Below are positions 49,398-57,569 of a DNA stretch of 64,000 bases, piece by piece. The position numbers were made by a program, and so were the translations under genes. The stretch is from assembly GCF_019468565.1 (NCBI RefSeq), contig NZ_CP080521.1, forward strand, positions 4,216,001-4,280,000, written 5' to 3'. Position 1 is the first letter of the stretch; each line of letters starts with the position of its first letter. The DNA comes from Pseudonocardia sp. DSM 110487. GTDB lineage: Bacteria > Actinomycetota > Actinomycetes > Mycobacteriales > Pseudonocardiaceae. The notes below the pieces were generated by a model, which ran no database searches, had not been told where the DNA came from, and saw only the letters and a program-made list of their open reading frames with translations.

Positions 49398-50158
49398 GCG
49401 ACGTGTCCCACGACCTGCTCCGCGACCGCACGGTGCTGGTCACCGCGGCCGCGGGCACCGGCATCGGCTACGCCACCGCGCGCCGGTGCGCGGAGGAAGG
49501 GGCTCGCGTCGCGATCAGCGACAAGCACGAGCGCAGGCTCGGCGAGGCGGCAGAGCGGCTGGCCGAGATCACCGGCACGAAACCCCTCGCTGTGCCATGC
49601 GACGTCACCGATCAGCAGCAGGTGGACCGCCTCGTCGACGCGGTCGCCGGCGAGTACGGCTCGATCGACGTGCTGGTGAACAACGCCGGGCTCGGTGGCA
49701 CGGCCAGCGTCGTCGACATGACCGACGAGCAGTGGGACTCCGTGCTCGCGGTGACGCTGACCGCCACGTTCAAGATGACCCGCGCCGCGCTGCGGCAGAT
49801 GGTGCCCGCCCGCAGGGGCGTGATCGTCAACAACGCGTCCGTCGTCGGTTGGCGGGCCCAGGCGGGGCAGGCGCACTACGCCGCGGCGAAGGCCGGGGTG
49901 ATGGCGCTGACCCGGTGCTCGGCCATGGACGTCGCCGAGTACGGCATCCGTGTCAACGCGGTGTCGCCGAGCATCGCCGTCCACCCGCACCTGGCCAAGG
50001 TCACCACCGACGAGCTGCTCGCCGAACTCGCGGCCAAGGAGGCGTTCGGCCGCGCGGCCGAGCCGTGGGAGGTGGCGAACGTGATCGTCTTCCTGGCCAG
50101 CGACTACTCGTCCTACCTGACCGGCGAGGTCGTGTCGGTCTCGAGCCAGCACCCCTAG
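49394..50158 (+). CDS. ipdF: SDR dehydrogenase IpdF
   Basis: A 254-residue SDR matching mycobacterial IpdF: VLVTAAAGTGIGYATARRCAEEGARVAISDKHERRLGEAAERL (about 14-56), VLVNNAGLGG (about 93-102), GVIVNNASVVGWRAQAGQAHYAAAKAGVMALTRCSAMD with the catalytic Tyr and Lys (about 155-159), and the conserved end SSYLTGEVVSVSSQHP. IpdF oxidises the 5-hydroxy group of the HIC-CoA intermediate. The cofactor motif begins TAAAGTGIG instead of the usual TGxxxGIG, a family trait. Confidence 0.92.
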   Translation: MSDVSHDLLRDRTVLVTAAAGTGIGYATARRCAEEGARVAISDKHERRLGEAAERLAEITGTKPLAVPCDVTDQQQVDRLVDAVAGEYGSIDVLVNNAGLGGTASVVDMTDEQWDSVLAVTLTATFKMTRAALRQMVPARRGVIVNNASVVGWRAQAGQAHYAAAKAGVMALTRCSAMDVAEYGIRVNAVSPSIAVHPHLAKVTTDELLAELAAKEAFGRAAEPWEVANVIVFLASDYSSYLTGEVVSVSSQHP

Positions 50159-50172
50159 CGTAGGAGCAGCAG

Positions 50173-50622
50173 ATGGTGAACCGCGCCGCAGAGGGCGCCG
50201 AGGGCACGCCGTTCCGGATGGACGTGGAGCGGGGCAAGGTCCGCGAGTTCGCCCGCGCTCTGCGCGCCACCGACCCCGCCTACCTCGACGCGGAGCACCC
50301 CGTCGCCCCGCCGACGTTCCTGACCACCGCGTTCTTCTGGCAGACCGACGGCTCCGACCCGTGGCCCGCCGTCGAGATGGACCAGCAGCGCGGGCTGCAC
50401 GCCGAGCAGGAGTACACGTTCTTCGGCCCGCCACCGCGCGCCGGGACGCGCCTGACCTGCCGCTCCCGGATCGGCGAGATCTACACCAAGCAGGGGCGCC
50501 GTGGCGGCGAGATGACCTTCGCGGTGATGTACACCGACTTCCACGACGAGACCGGCCGCCTGGTGGCGCGGGCGAAGATGACCGGCGTCGAGACGGCGCG
50601 GCCGCCGCAGGAGGAACCATGA
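50173..50622 (+). CDS. MaoC-like hydratase subunit (FAS1_DH region type)
   Basis: A 149-residue hot-dog protein of the N-terminal MaoC dehydratase type: VREFARALRATDPAYLDA (about 19-36), APPTFLTTAFFW, LHAEQEYTFFGPPPRAGTRLTCRSRIGEIYTKQGRRGGEMTFAV (about 74-117). It lacks the catalytic Asp/His hydratase motif, which is supplied by the next gene. Pairs like this form heteromeric (R)-enoyl-CoA hydratases, for example ChsH1-ChsH2 in steroid side-chain loss. The AGGAG site is 6 bases before ATG, and the stop overlaps the partner by ATGA. Confidence 0.8.
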   Translation: MVNRAAEGAEGTPFRMDVERGKVREFARALRATDPAYLDAEHPVAPPTFLTTAFFWQTDGSDPWPAVEMDQQRGLHAEQEYTFFGPPPRAGTRLTCRSRIGEIYTKQGRRGGEMTFAVMYTDFHDETGRLVARAKMTGVETARPPQEEP

Positions 50623-51023
50623 AGCCCCCTGCCCCGCTGGTCGTCGGCCCGGTGACCCGCACCGACTTCGTGCGCTACCAGGGCGCATCCGGCGACATGA
50701 ACCCGATCCACCACGACGAGGAGTTCGCGAAGGCGGCCGGGTTCCCGACCCCGTTCTCCGTGGGGATGTGGCAGGCCGGCCTGCTCGGCACGTACGCCAC
50801 CGGCTGGCTGGGTGCGCAGAACGTCCGCAGCTTCCGCATCCGCTTCCTGGAGCAGGTCTGGCCCGGCGACACCCTCACCTGCTCCGGTGAGGTCGTGCGC
50901 GAGTACGCCGAGGACGGCGAGCGGCGCGTGGACGTTGAGCTGACCTGCATGCGCCAGACCGGCGGTACCGCGGTGAAGGTCTGGTCGACCTTCGTCGTGC
51001 CGGAGGAGGAACCCGATGCATGA
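50619..51023 (+). CDS. MaoC-like (R)-specific enoyl-CoA hydratase subunit
   Basis: A 134-residue hot-dog hydratase with the overhang motif RYQGASGDMNPIHHDEEFAKAAGF (about 19-42), giving the catalytic Asp and His, and GMWQAGLLGTYATGWLG. Together with the preceding subunit it should hydrate a steroid-derived enoyl-CoA in the KstR2 regulon. The stop lies inside the start region of echA20 (8-base overlap). Confidence 0.85.
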   Translation: MKPPAPLVVGPVTRTDFVRYQGASGDMNPIHHDEEFAKAAGFPTPFSVGMWQAGLLGTYATGWLGAQNVRSFRIRFLEQVWPGDTLTCSGEVVREYAEDGERRVDVELTCMRQTGGTAVKVWSTFVVPEEEPDA

Positions 51024-51792
51024 GCAGTTCCCGCCCGCGGACGGGCCGATCGTCTCCACCGCGCTCGACGGCGGGATCGCCGAGATCGTCGTGGACAACC
51101 CGCCGGTCAACGCGCTCCCAGTGGCCGGGTGGTTCGCCCTCGCCGACGCGGTCACCGCGGCTGGCGCCAGCGAGGACGTGCGCGTCGTCGTGCTGCGGGC
51201 CGAGGGCCGCGGCTTCAACGCGGGCGTCGACATCAAGGAGATGCAGCGCACCGAGGGGTTCACGGCGCTGGTCGGGGCCAACCGCGGCTGCTTCGCGGCA
51301 TTCAAGGCCGTCTACGAGTGCCCGGTGCCGGTGATCTCGGCCGTGCACGGGTTCTGCCTCGGCGGCGGGATCGGCCTCGTCGGCAACTCCGACGTCATCA
51401 TCGCCTCCGAGGACGCCACGTTCGGGCTCCCCGAGGTCGACCGCGGCGCGCTCGGCGCGGCCACCCACCTGTCGCGGTTGGTGCCGCACCACCGGATGCG
51501 GGCGATGGTCTACACGTCCGCGACCGCGATGGCGGCCGAGCTGCACTCCTACGGCTCGGTGCACTCCGTGGTGCCGCGGGCCGGGCTGCGGGACGCGGCG
51601 CTCGCGCTGGCCCGGGAGATCGCGTCGAAGGATCCGACGGTGATCCGGGCGGCGAAGGAGTCGCTCAACGGGATCGACCCGTGGGACGTCAACCACAGCT
51701 ACCGGTTCGAGCAGGGCTTCACCTTCGAGCTCAACCTCAGTGGCGTCGGCGACAAGGCCCGCGACGAGTTCGTGAAGCGGGGCCGGCCCTGA
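51016..51792 (+). CDS. echA20: Ring D hydrolase EchA20 (crotonase superfamily)
   Basis: A 258-residue crotonase-fold protein nearly colinear with mycobacterial EchA20: VVLRAEGRGFNAGVDIKEMQRTEGFTALVGANRGCFAAF (about 57-95), VHGFCLGGGIGLVGNSDVIIASEDATFGLPEVDRGALGAATHLSRL (about 111-155) and SYRFEQGFTFELNLSGV. Despite its name EchA20 hydrolyses a C-C bond to open ring D of HIEC-CoA. GGAGGAGGA lies before ATG 51016. Confidence 0.93.
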   Translation: MHEQFPPADGPIVSTALDGGIAEIVVDNPPVNALPVAGWFALADAVTAAGASEDVRVVVLRAEGRGFNAGVDIKEMQRTEGFTALVGANRGCFAAFKAVYECPVPVISAVHGFCLGGGIGLVGNSDVIIASEDATFGLPEVDRGALGAATHLSRLVPHHRMRAMVYTSATAMAAELHSYGSVHSVVPRAGLRDAALALAREIASKDPTVIRAAKESLNGIDPWDVNHSYRFEQGFTFELNLSGVGDKARDEFVKRGRP

Positions 51793-52946
51793 TGGATCTG
51801 ACCTGGAGCGAGTCGGAGCTGGCCTTCCGCGAGGAGGCGCGGGACTGGCTGGCCGCGAACGTCCCGGCGGAGCCGTTGCCGTCCGGCGACACTCGCGACG
51901 GCTTCTCGGCCCACCTGGAGTGGGAGCGCAGGCTCTTCGCCGATCGGTGGGCCGTGGTCTCGTGGCCGGTCGAGTACGGCGGGCGCGACGCGTCGCTGTG
52001 GGAGTGGCTGATCTTCGAGGAGGAGTACCACCGCGCGGGTGCCCCGCAGCGAGTCACCCAGAACGGGATCTTCCTGCTCGCACCCACGTTGTTCGAGTTC
52101 GGCACCCAGGAGCAGCGCGACACCCTCCTGCCCCGGATGGCCGCGGCGCAGGACCTGTGGTGCCAAGGTTGGTCGGAGCCCGGCGCGGGCAGCGACCTGG
52201 CCGGGATCCGCAGCCGGGCCGAACGGGACGACGAGGCCGGCGGCTGGCGGCTGACCGGCCAGAAGACCTGGACCACGCGCGGGGCGTTCTGCACGCACCT
52301 GTTCGGGCTCTTCCGCACCGACCCGCAGGCCGGACGTCATCGCGGCCTCACCTACTTCCTGGTCCCGCTTGACACGCCAGGCGTCACGGTGCGCGGCTTC
52401 GAGCGCCTCGACGGTGACGAGGGCTTCGCGGAGGTGTTCTTCGAGGACGCGTTCGTGCCGGACGGCGCCGTTCCGGGCGGGGCGGTGCTCGGTGGCGTGG
52501 ACAACGGCTGGAGGGTCGCGATGGCCACCACCGGCTCCGAGCGCGGCCTCACGCTGCGCTCGCCCGGCCGGTTCCTGCGCGCCGCGGACCGGCTCGTCGA
52601 GCTGGCCCGCAGCCAGCCCGAAGCCGCGACCGGCCCGCTCGTCGATCGGGTCACCGAGATCTGGATGCAGGCGCAGGCCTACCAGCAGTTCACGCTCGCC
52701 CAGGTCACCGACATCGTCGAGGGCCGCCCGCCAGGGGCCCGGTCGAGCCTGAACAAGCTCTACTGGTCCGAGCTGGACATCCGGCTGCACGAGGCGGCCC
52801 TCGAGCTGCTGGGCCCGGAGGGGCAGACCGACAACCTCTGGAGCCGCGGGTTCCAGTTCTCCCTGGCCGGCCCGATCTACGCAGGCACCAACGAGATCCA
52901 GCGCAACATCGTCGCCGAGCGGGTGCTCGGCCTGCCGAGGACGTGA
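51792..52946 (+). CDS. fadE31: Acyl-CoA dehydrogenase FadE31-like
   Basis: A 384-residue acyl-CoA dehydrogenase. It has WCQGWSEPGAGSDLAGIRSRA (about 122-142), QKTWTTRGAFCTHLFGLFRT, RHRGLTYFLVPLDTPGVTVR, ERGLTLRSPGRFLRAADRLVELA (about 250-272), SELDIRLHEAALELLGPEG and the C-terminal GPIYAGTNEIQRNIVAERVLGLPR. This pattern matches mycobacterial FadE31. It overlaps echA20 by one base and precedes a shorter dehydrogenase, in line with the FadE31-FadE32 heteromer. Confidence 0.82.
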   Translation: MDLTWSESELAFREEARDWLAANVPAEPLPSGDTRDGFSAHLEWERRLFADRWAVVSWPVEYGGRDASLWEWLIFEEEYHRAGAPQRVTQNGIFLLAPTLFEFGTQEQRDTLLPRMAAAQDLWCQGWSEPGAGSDLAGIRSRAERDDEAGGWRLTGQKTWTTRGAFCTHLFGLFRTDPQAGRHRGLTYFLVPLDTPGVTVRGFERLDGDEGFAEVFFEDAFVPDGAVPGGAVLGGVDNGWRVAMATTGSERGLTLRSPGRFLRAADRLVELARSQPEAATGPLVDRVTEIWMQAQAYQQFTLAQVTDIVEGRPPGARSSLNKLYWSELDIRLHEAALELLGPEGQTDNLWSRGFQFSLAGPIYAGTNEIQRNIVAERVLGLPRT

Positions 52947-52950
52947 TCGG

Positions 52951-53946
52951 ATGCGGTTCGCGCTGACGGCCGAGCAGCAGGACCTGCGTGACGTCGTGCA
53001 TGAGCTGGTGGAGGGGCTCTGCCCGCCGTCCGTCGTGCGCGCCGCGCCGGATGCGCCCGAGATCGACGCGCTGCACCGGGGGCTGGTCGAGCTCGGAGCA
53101 CCAGGTCTGCTGGTCGGCGAGGACGCGGGCGGCCTCGGGCTCGACGAGAACGTCCTCGTGCCGGTGCTCGTCGAGACCGGATGGGCGGCCGCCCCGCTCC
53201 CGCTCGTCGAGACCCTCGCCTTCGCGCCCGCCGTTCTGGAGGCCGCGGGCGTGTTCTCGGGAAAGGTGACCTGCGTGGCCGATCCCGCGGGGAGCGGGCT
53301 CGTGCGGTTCGGGTCACGGGCGAGCCTGCTGCTGCGGGGCGGGTTCGGCGGGGCGGGCGCGATCCGGGTGATCGACCTCGCGACGGCCCGCCGGGGGCCG
53401 GTCGCCGCCGTTGATCCGGCGGCAGACCTCCGGCGCATCGACGGCGGCATCGAGCGCGCGATGGTGGACGACCCGGCGGTGGTCGAGACGGCATGGCTGC
53501 GGGGAGTCCTCGCCGCCGCGGCGCAGCTGGTGGGCCTGTCCCGGCGGATGCTCGACATGACGGTGCAGCACGTCCGCACGCGAACGCAGTTCGGCGTGCC
53601 GGTCGGGAGCTTCCAGGCCGTCAAGCACCAGCTGGCCTCGGCGCTGCTGCAGGTGGAGTTCGCCGCGCCCGTCGTGGCCTGGGCGGGCGCGGCGCTGGCC
53701 GCCGGTGATCCTCAGCGCGCCCGGGACGTCGCCACGGCGAAGGCACTCGCGTCGGACGCCGCGTCGGCGGTGGCGCGCACCGCCATCCAGTGCCACGGCG
53801 CGATCGCCTACACCACCGAGTACGACCTGCACCTGTACGCGAAGCGGGCATGGGCGCTCGCCGCCGACTGGGGGTCGGCGGCGTGGCACCGGGCCGCGGT
53901 CGCACGCGATCTCGGACTGACCGAACACATGGGAGGGCTGCGATGA
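52951..53946 (+). CDS. fadE32: Acyl-CoA dehydrogenase FadE32-like partner
   Basis: A 331-residue, shortened acyl-CoA dehydrogenase: MRFALTAEQQDLRDVVHELVE at the N-terminus, a poorly conserved middle domain (about 105-160) without the flavin loop, and RTRTQFGVPVGSFQAVKHQLASALLQVEFA (about 209-238) and AIQCHGAIAYTTEYDLHLYAKRAW (about 274-297). The length is that of FadE32-type beta subunits, which complete the flavin site of the larger partner. It begins 4 bases after that gene and overlaps the next by ATGA. Confidence 0.78.
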   Translation: MRFALTAEQQDLRDVVHELVEGLCPPSVVRAAPDAPEIDALHRGLVELGAPGLLVGEDAGGLGLDENVLVPVLVETGWAAAPLPLVETLAFAPAVLEAAGVFSGKVTCVADPAGSGLVRFGSRASLLLRGGFGGAGAIRVIDLATARRGPVAAVDPAADLRRIDGGIERAMVDDPAVVETAWLRGVLAAAAQLVGLSRRMLDMTVQHVRTRTQFGVPVGSFQAVKHQLASALLQVEFAAPVVAWAGAALAAGDPQRARDVATAKALASDAASAVARTAIQCHGAIAYTTEYDLHLYAKRAWALAADWGSAAWHRAAVARDLGLTEHMGGLR

Positions 53947-54782
53947 CCGACGTCGTCCATTACGAGCGGCGCGGCGCGGCCGCCGTCGTGACGATGAACC
54001 GCCCGGACTACCGCAACGCGCAGAACTCAGCGATGACCTACGCCCTCGACGACGCGTTCTACCGCGCGGCGGCCGACGACGATGTCAAGGTCGTGGTGTT
54101 GGCGGGCGCGGGCAAGCACTTCTCGGCCGGGCACGACATCGGCACGCCCGGCCGCGACGTCGACAGCTCGTTCGACCGGCGGGCCGGCCTGTGGTGGGAC
54201 CACGTCGGCAAGGAGGGCGTCGAGAACCGGTACGCCCGCGAGTCCGAGGTGTACCTCGGGATGTGCCGGCGCTGGCGGGAGCTGCCGAAGCCGACGATCG
54301 CGATGGTGCAGGGCGCCTGCATCGCGGGCGGGCTGATGCTCGCGTGGTGCTGCGACCTGATCGTCGCCTCCGACGACGCGTTCTTCGCCGACCCCGTTGT
54401 GCGCATGGGCATCCCCGGCGTGGAGTACTTCGCCCACCCGTGGGTGATGGGGCCGCGGTTCGCCAAGGAGTTCCTCTTCACCGGTGACCGCGTGGGCGCC
54501 GAGCGGGCGCTCGCCCTCGGCATGATCAACCGGGTCGTGCCGCGCGCGGAGCTGGAGACCGAGACCTTCGCGCTGGCCGAGAAGATCGGAGCGATGCCCC
54601 GCCTCGGCCTCGCGCTGACGAAGAAGGCGGTCAACCAGGCCGAGGACCTCATGGGCCTGCGGGCGGGCATGGACTCGGTGTTCGGGCTGCACCACGCCGC
54701 CCACGCGCACAACGCCGAGGTCGGCAGAGACTCCCTCGCGGGCCAGAACGCGCGGACCCTGCGTGACGAGGGAAAGCACTGA
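53943..54782 (+). CDS. Enoyl-CoA hydratase/isomerase family protein
   Basis: A 279-residue crotonase-family protein: RPDYRNAQNSAMTYALDDAF (about 18-37), VVLAGAGKHFSAGHDI (about 51-66, oxyanion hole), then a long insert, IAMVQGACIAGGLMLAWCCDLIVASDDAFFADPVVRMGI (about 119-157), and LTKKAVNQAED. The second catalytic Glu region is degenerate (ADPVVRMG), so the reaction may not be simple hydration. It is the last gene of the ipdA operon, joined to the FadE32-like gene by ATGA. The 3' end carries copy 1 of a 41-bp repeat. Confidence 0.8.
   Translation: MTDVVHYERRGAAAVVTMNRPDYRNAQNSAMTYALDDAFYRAAADDDVKVVVLAGAGKHFSAGHDIGTPGRDVDSSFDRRAGLWWDHVGKEGVENRYARESEVYLGMCRRWRELPKPTIAMVQGACIAGGLMLAWCCDLIVASDDAFFADPVVRMGIPGVEYFAHPWVMGPRFAKEFLFTGDRVGAERALALGMINRVVPRAELETETFALAEKIGAMPRLGLALTKKAVNQAEDLMGLRAGMDSVFGLHHAAHAHNAEVGRDSLAGQNARTLRDEGKH
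54717..54757 (+). repeat. 41-bp imperfect direct repeat, copy 1
   Basis: Begins GAGGTCGGCAG and matches 58698-58738 at 37 of 41 positions in the same orientation. It lies in the 3' coding end of the hydratase gene. The two copies bracket the MFS/M20/PucR genes. Confidence 0.75.
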
Positions 54783-54821
54783 TTCCCCGGCTCGCGGGGT
54801 GATCACCTTGCCGCCGACGCG

Positions 54822-56150
54822 TCAGGACACGACGACGTCCTTCGCTGCGGCGGGAGTGACCTCGCGATCCAGATGGGTGCGGGGCCCGCAGGAGATCGCC
54901 GCCAGCGCCACGAGGGACACCGCCGACAGGTAGGCGCCGACGGCAAGGCTGCTCTGCGTGGACGCGTAGAGGTACGTCGCGACGAACGGGGCAGGGGCCG
55001 ATGAGATGATCCCGCTGAGCTGGTAGGACAGCCCCGCTCCCGTGTAGCGGACCCTGGTGGCGAACAGGCCGGGGATGAAGCTGGTGATGACCGCGCTCGA
55101 GAAGGAGTGGGCGATCGGTAGCGCGAGGAACGTGGCAAGGAAGATGCCCCACGGCGTGCCGGTTTGGAAGAGCGCGAACATCGGCACCCCGACCGCGACC
55201 CCGATGACGGCACCGATCTGCAGGAGCTGCTTGCGGCCGATGCGGTCGGCGATCAGCGCGACGAGCGGCATGCTGACGATGTCGAGCGCGGCGGCGGCCA
55301 TGATCATGAGCAGGACGAGTCCTCGATCGAACCCGAGGTCCCGCGGACCGTGCGCGAGCATGTACACGGTGGCCAGGTAGAACACCGTGTTGCCGCCCGC
55401 GATGGCGAGCGCGCCGATCAGCACGGGCCGCTTGTGCGCGCGCAGCACCTCGATGATCGGGATCCGGTCCGTGCGCTCGTGGCGGGCGTCCTCCTCCTGC
55501 GCCCGCGCGAACTCCGGTGACTCGGTGATCCGGAGCCGGATGTAGAGCCCGACCGCGATCAGCACGGCCGATGCGAGGAAGGGGATCCGCCAGCCCCACG
55601 TCTGGAACTGGTCCTCCGGCAGCAGCTGCACCAGGTAGAAGGCCCCGGTCGCCAGCACGATCCCGGCGGGCACCCCCGCCTGCGGCCAGCTGGCGAAGAA
55701 GGCGCGCTTGCGGGCAGGCGCGTGCTCCAGCGCGATCAGTACCGCGCCGCCCCACTCGCCGCCGACGGCGAAGCCCTGCGCGACGCGGAGGGCGACCAGC
55801 AGGATCGGCGCCGCGACACCGATCGTCGCGTAGCCGGGCAGCAACCCGACCAGCACCGTGGCCAGCCCCATGCCGAGCAGCGAGTACACGAGCATCTTCT
55901 TGCGCCCGACCCGGTCGCCGAAGTGACCGAACAGGATGCTGCCCAGTGGGCGGGCGATGAACGCCACCGAGAACGTGGCGAACGCGGCCAGTGTGCCCGC
56001 CACGGGGTCGAGAGTCGGGAAGAACTGCCCGTTGAGCACGAGCACGGATGCCGTGCCGAAGAGGAAGAAGTCGTACCACTCCACCGTCGTCCCGATGAAG
56101 CTGGCGAAGGCTACCTTCGCCGGTGACGCCGCCGAGTCGGCCATGATCAT
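54822..56150 (-). CDS. MHS-type MFS transporter
   Basis: A 442-residue carrier of the metabolite:H+ symporter group with 12 helices. Marks are SFIGTTVEWYDFFLFGTASVLV (about 16-37), FGHFGDRVGRKKMLVYSLLGMG (about 73-94, motif A), VGGEWGGAVLIALEHAPARKRAFFASWPQ and the SPEFARAQEE loop. The start is either ATG 56150, overlapping the amidohydrolase stop (ATGA), or ATG 56144, which has AGGAGAG at a better distance. It is cotranscribed with the M20 amidohydrolase and probably imports that enzyme's substrate. Confidence 0.82.
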   Translation of the reverse strand: MIMADSAASPAKVAFASFIGTTVEWYDFFLFGTASVLVLNGQFFPTLDPVAGTLAAFATFSVAFIARPLGSILFGHFGDRVGRKKMLVYSLLGMGLATVLVGLLPGYATIGVAAPILLVALRVAQGFAVGGEWGGAVLIALEHAPARKRAFFASWPQAGVPAGIVLATGAFYLVQLLPEDQFQTWGWRIPFLASAVLIAVGLYIRLRITESPEFARAQEEDARHERTDRIPIIEVLRAHKRPVLIGALAIAGGNTVFYLATVYMLAHGPRDLGFDRGLVLLMIMAAAALDIVSMPLVALIADRIGRKQLLQIGAVIGVAVGVPMFALFQTGTPWGIFLATFLALPIAHSFSSAVITSFIPGLFATRVRYTGAGLSYQLSGIISSAPAPFVATYLYASTQSSLAVGAYLSAVSLVALAAISCGPRTHLDREVTPAAAKDVVVS

Positions 56151-57421
56151 CTCTCCTGGTCGTCGGTCGCGGCCAGTTCGCCGAGGCAGAGCCGGGCGAC
56201 GACCTCGGTGAGCAGATCGACGCCCGCGCGCAGGTCGTCGTCGGCGGTGAACTCGTGCTCGTTGTGGGAGATGCCCTCGACGCTCGGGACGAACAGCATC
56301 ACCGTCGGGACGATGTCCTTGAGGTTGGTGGAGTCGTGCCCGGCCAGCGTGAGCATGGGCCTGCTGCTGAGCCCGAGTTCGTCGGCCGCCGCGCCCGCCA
56401 GCTTGACGCCTTCGGGCTGGTAGGACTGCACGCCCCAGCGGTGGGCCGTGCGCTTGACGATCCTGACCCGGGTCGACTCCTCGATCCGGGCGAACTCCTG
56501 CTCGAGGAGGGCGTCCGCCTCGGCGAGGACGGCCTCGTCAGGGGACCGGAGATCGAGGTGGAGGTCGGCCTGGCGGGCGACCACGACCGGCGAGTTGGGG
56601 TGGACGAACAGCTGCCCGGCCGAGGTGTGCAGGATCCCGGGCCAGCGGTCGGCGAGTTCCCGCACGGCGACGATGACCCGGGCGGCGCCGAGCAGGGCGT
56701 CCTGCCGGTCCTCCATGACGGTCGACCCGGTGTGCGACTGGTCCCCGTGGACCGAGATCTCGTACTTGTTCGCCGCCCAGTTCGACTCGACGAGGCCGAT
56801 GGTCGTGGCTTCCCGCTCCAGGATCCTGCCCTGCTCGATGTGGATCTCGGCCGCGAACGCCGCCACGGGCCCGTCGAGCTCGCCGAGGTGGCCGGTCGAC
56901 CGCAGCGCATCGGCGACGGTGACGCCGTCCGGATCGGTGACGGCCAGCGCGCGGTCGAGGTCGAGCTTGCCGGTGTAGACGGCGCTGCCCATCAAACTGG
57001 GTTTGAAGCGGCTGCCCTCCTCGTTGAACCAGTCGACGACGGCGAGGTTGTACGGGGGCGTCCGGCCTGCCTCTGCGAACCGGGCGCACACCCGCGCCGA
57101 CGCGTGGGCGGCGGCGAGCACGCCGTACGCGCCGTCGTAGCGACCCCCGCGGGGCTGGGAGTCGAGGTGCGACCCGACCAGGACGTACGGAGCGCCGGGG
57201 GTCCACTCCACGGTGCCGAAGAGGTTGCCGATGCGGTCAGTGCGGACCTGGAAGCCGTGCTCGGCCAGCCAGCCGGCCAGCCAGCCGCGGACCTGCCCGT
57301 GGGCGGCGGTCCCCGCCTGGCGCTCCACGCCGCCCGCCTCGGTGGCCCCGTACGCGGACATGGTGACGAAGTCGGCGATGAGGTCATCGCCCGTCGGGAC
57401 GCGTCCGGCCGTCTGTGTCAT
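56147..57421 (-). CDS. M20-family N-carbamoyl-amino-acid / allantoate-type amidohydrolase
   Basis: A 424-residue zinc-dependent hydrolase. Metal and substrate motifs are YVLVGSHLDSQPRGGRYDGAYGVLA (about 79-103, His and Asp ligands), VVDWFNEEGSRFKPSLMGS (about 127-145, bridging Glu), EIHIEQGRILE (about 193-203) and the C-terminal GISHNEHEF (His ligand). The family includes L-carbamoylases, ureidoglycolate and allantoate amidohydrolases. With a dedicated MFS carrier and a PucR regulator, use of a carbamoyl or ureido compound as nitrogen source is likely; the exact substrate is not known. Confidence 0.82.
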   Translation of the reverse strand: MTQTAGRVPTGDDLIADFVTMSAYGATEAGGVERQAGTAAHGQVRGWLAGWLAEHGFQVRTDRIGNLFGTVEWTPGAPYVLVGSHLDSQPRGGRYDGAYGVLAAAHASARVCARFAEAGRTPPYNLAVVDWFNEEGSRFKPSLMGSAVYTGKLDLDRALAVTDPDGVTVADALRSTGHLGELDGPVAAFAAEIHIEQGRILEREATTIGLVESNWAANKYEISVHGDQSHTGSTVMEDRQDALLGAARVIVAVRELADRWPGILHTSAGQLFVHPNSPVVVARQADLHLDLRSPDEAVLAEADALLEQEFARIEESTRVRIVKRTAHRWGVQSYQPEGVKLAGAAADELGLSSRPMLTLAGHDSTNLKDIVPTVMLFVPSVEGISHNEHEFTADDDLRAGVDLLTEVVARLCLGELAATDDQER

Positions 57422-57504
57422 GACCAGGAGAGTAGGGGTGGCATCTGCACAGCGTCACTGGCGATCTGTCGCCGGTTTGTCGCTGGATGCTATGCATGTG
57501 CACT

Positions 57505-57528
57505 GCCGGATCCGTAGGATGATCCGGC
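57505..57528. promoter_or_regulatory. Inverted repeat between amidohydrolase and PucR genes
   Basis: GCCGGATC (57505-57512) and GATCCGGC (57521-57528) flank 8 bases in the divergent gap. A second small palindrome TGCA-TG-TGCA lies just to the left. Candidate PucR operator controlling both directions. Confidence 0.4.
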
Positions 57529-57569
57529 CCATCGGCCGGGTCAACACGATCGTCATCGGGACGTGACAC

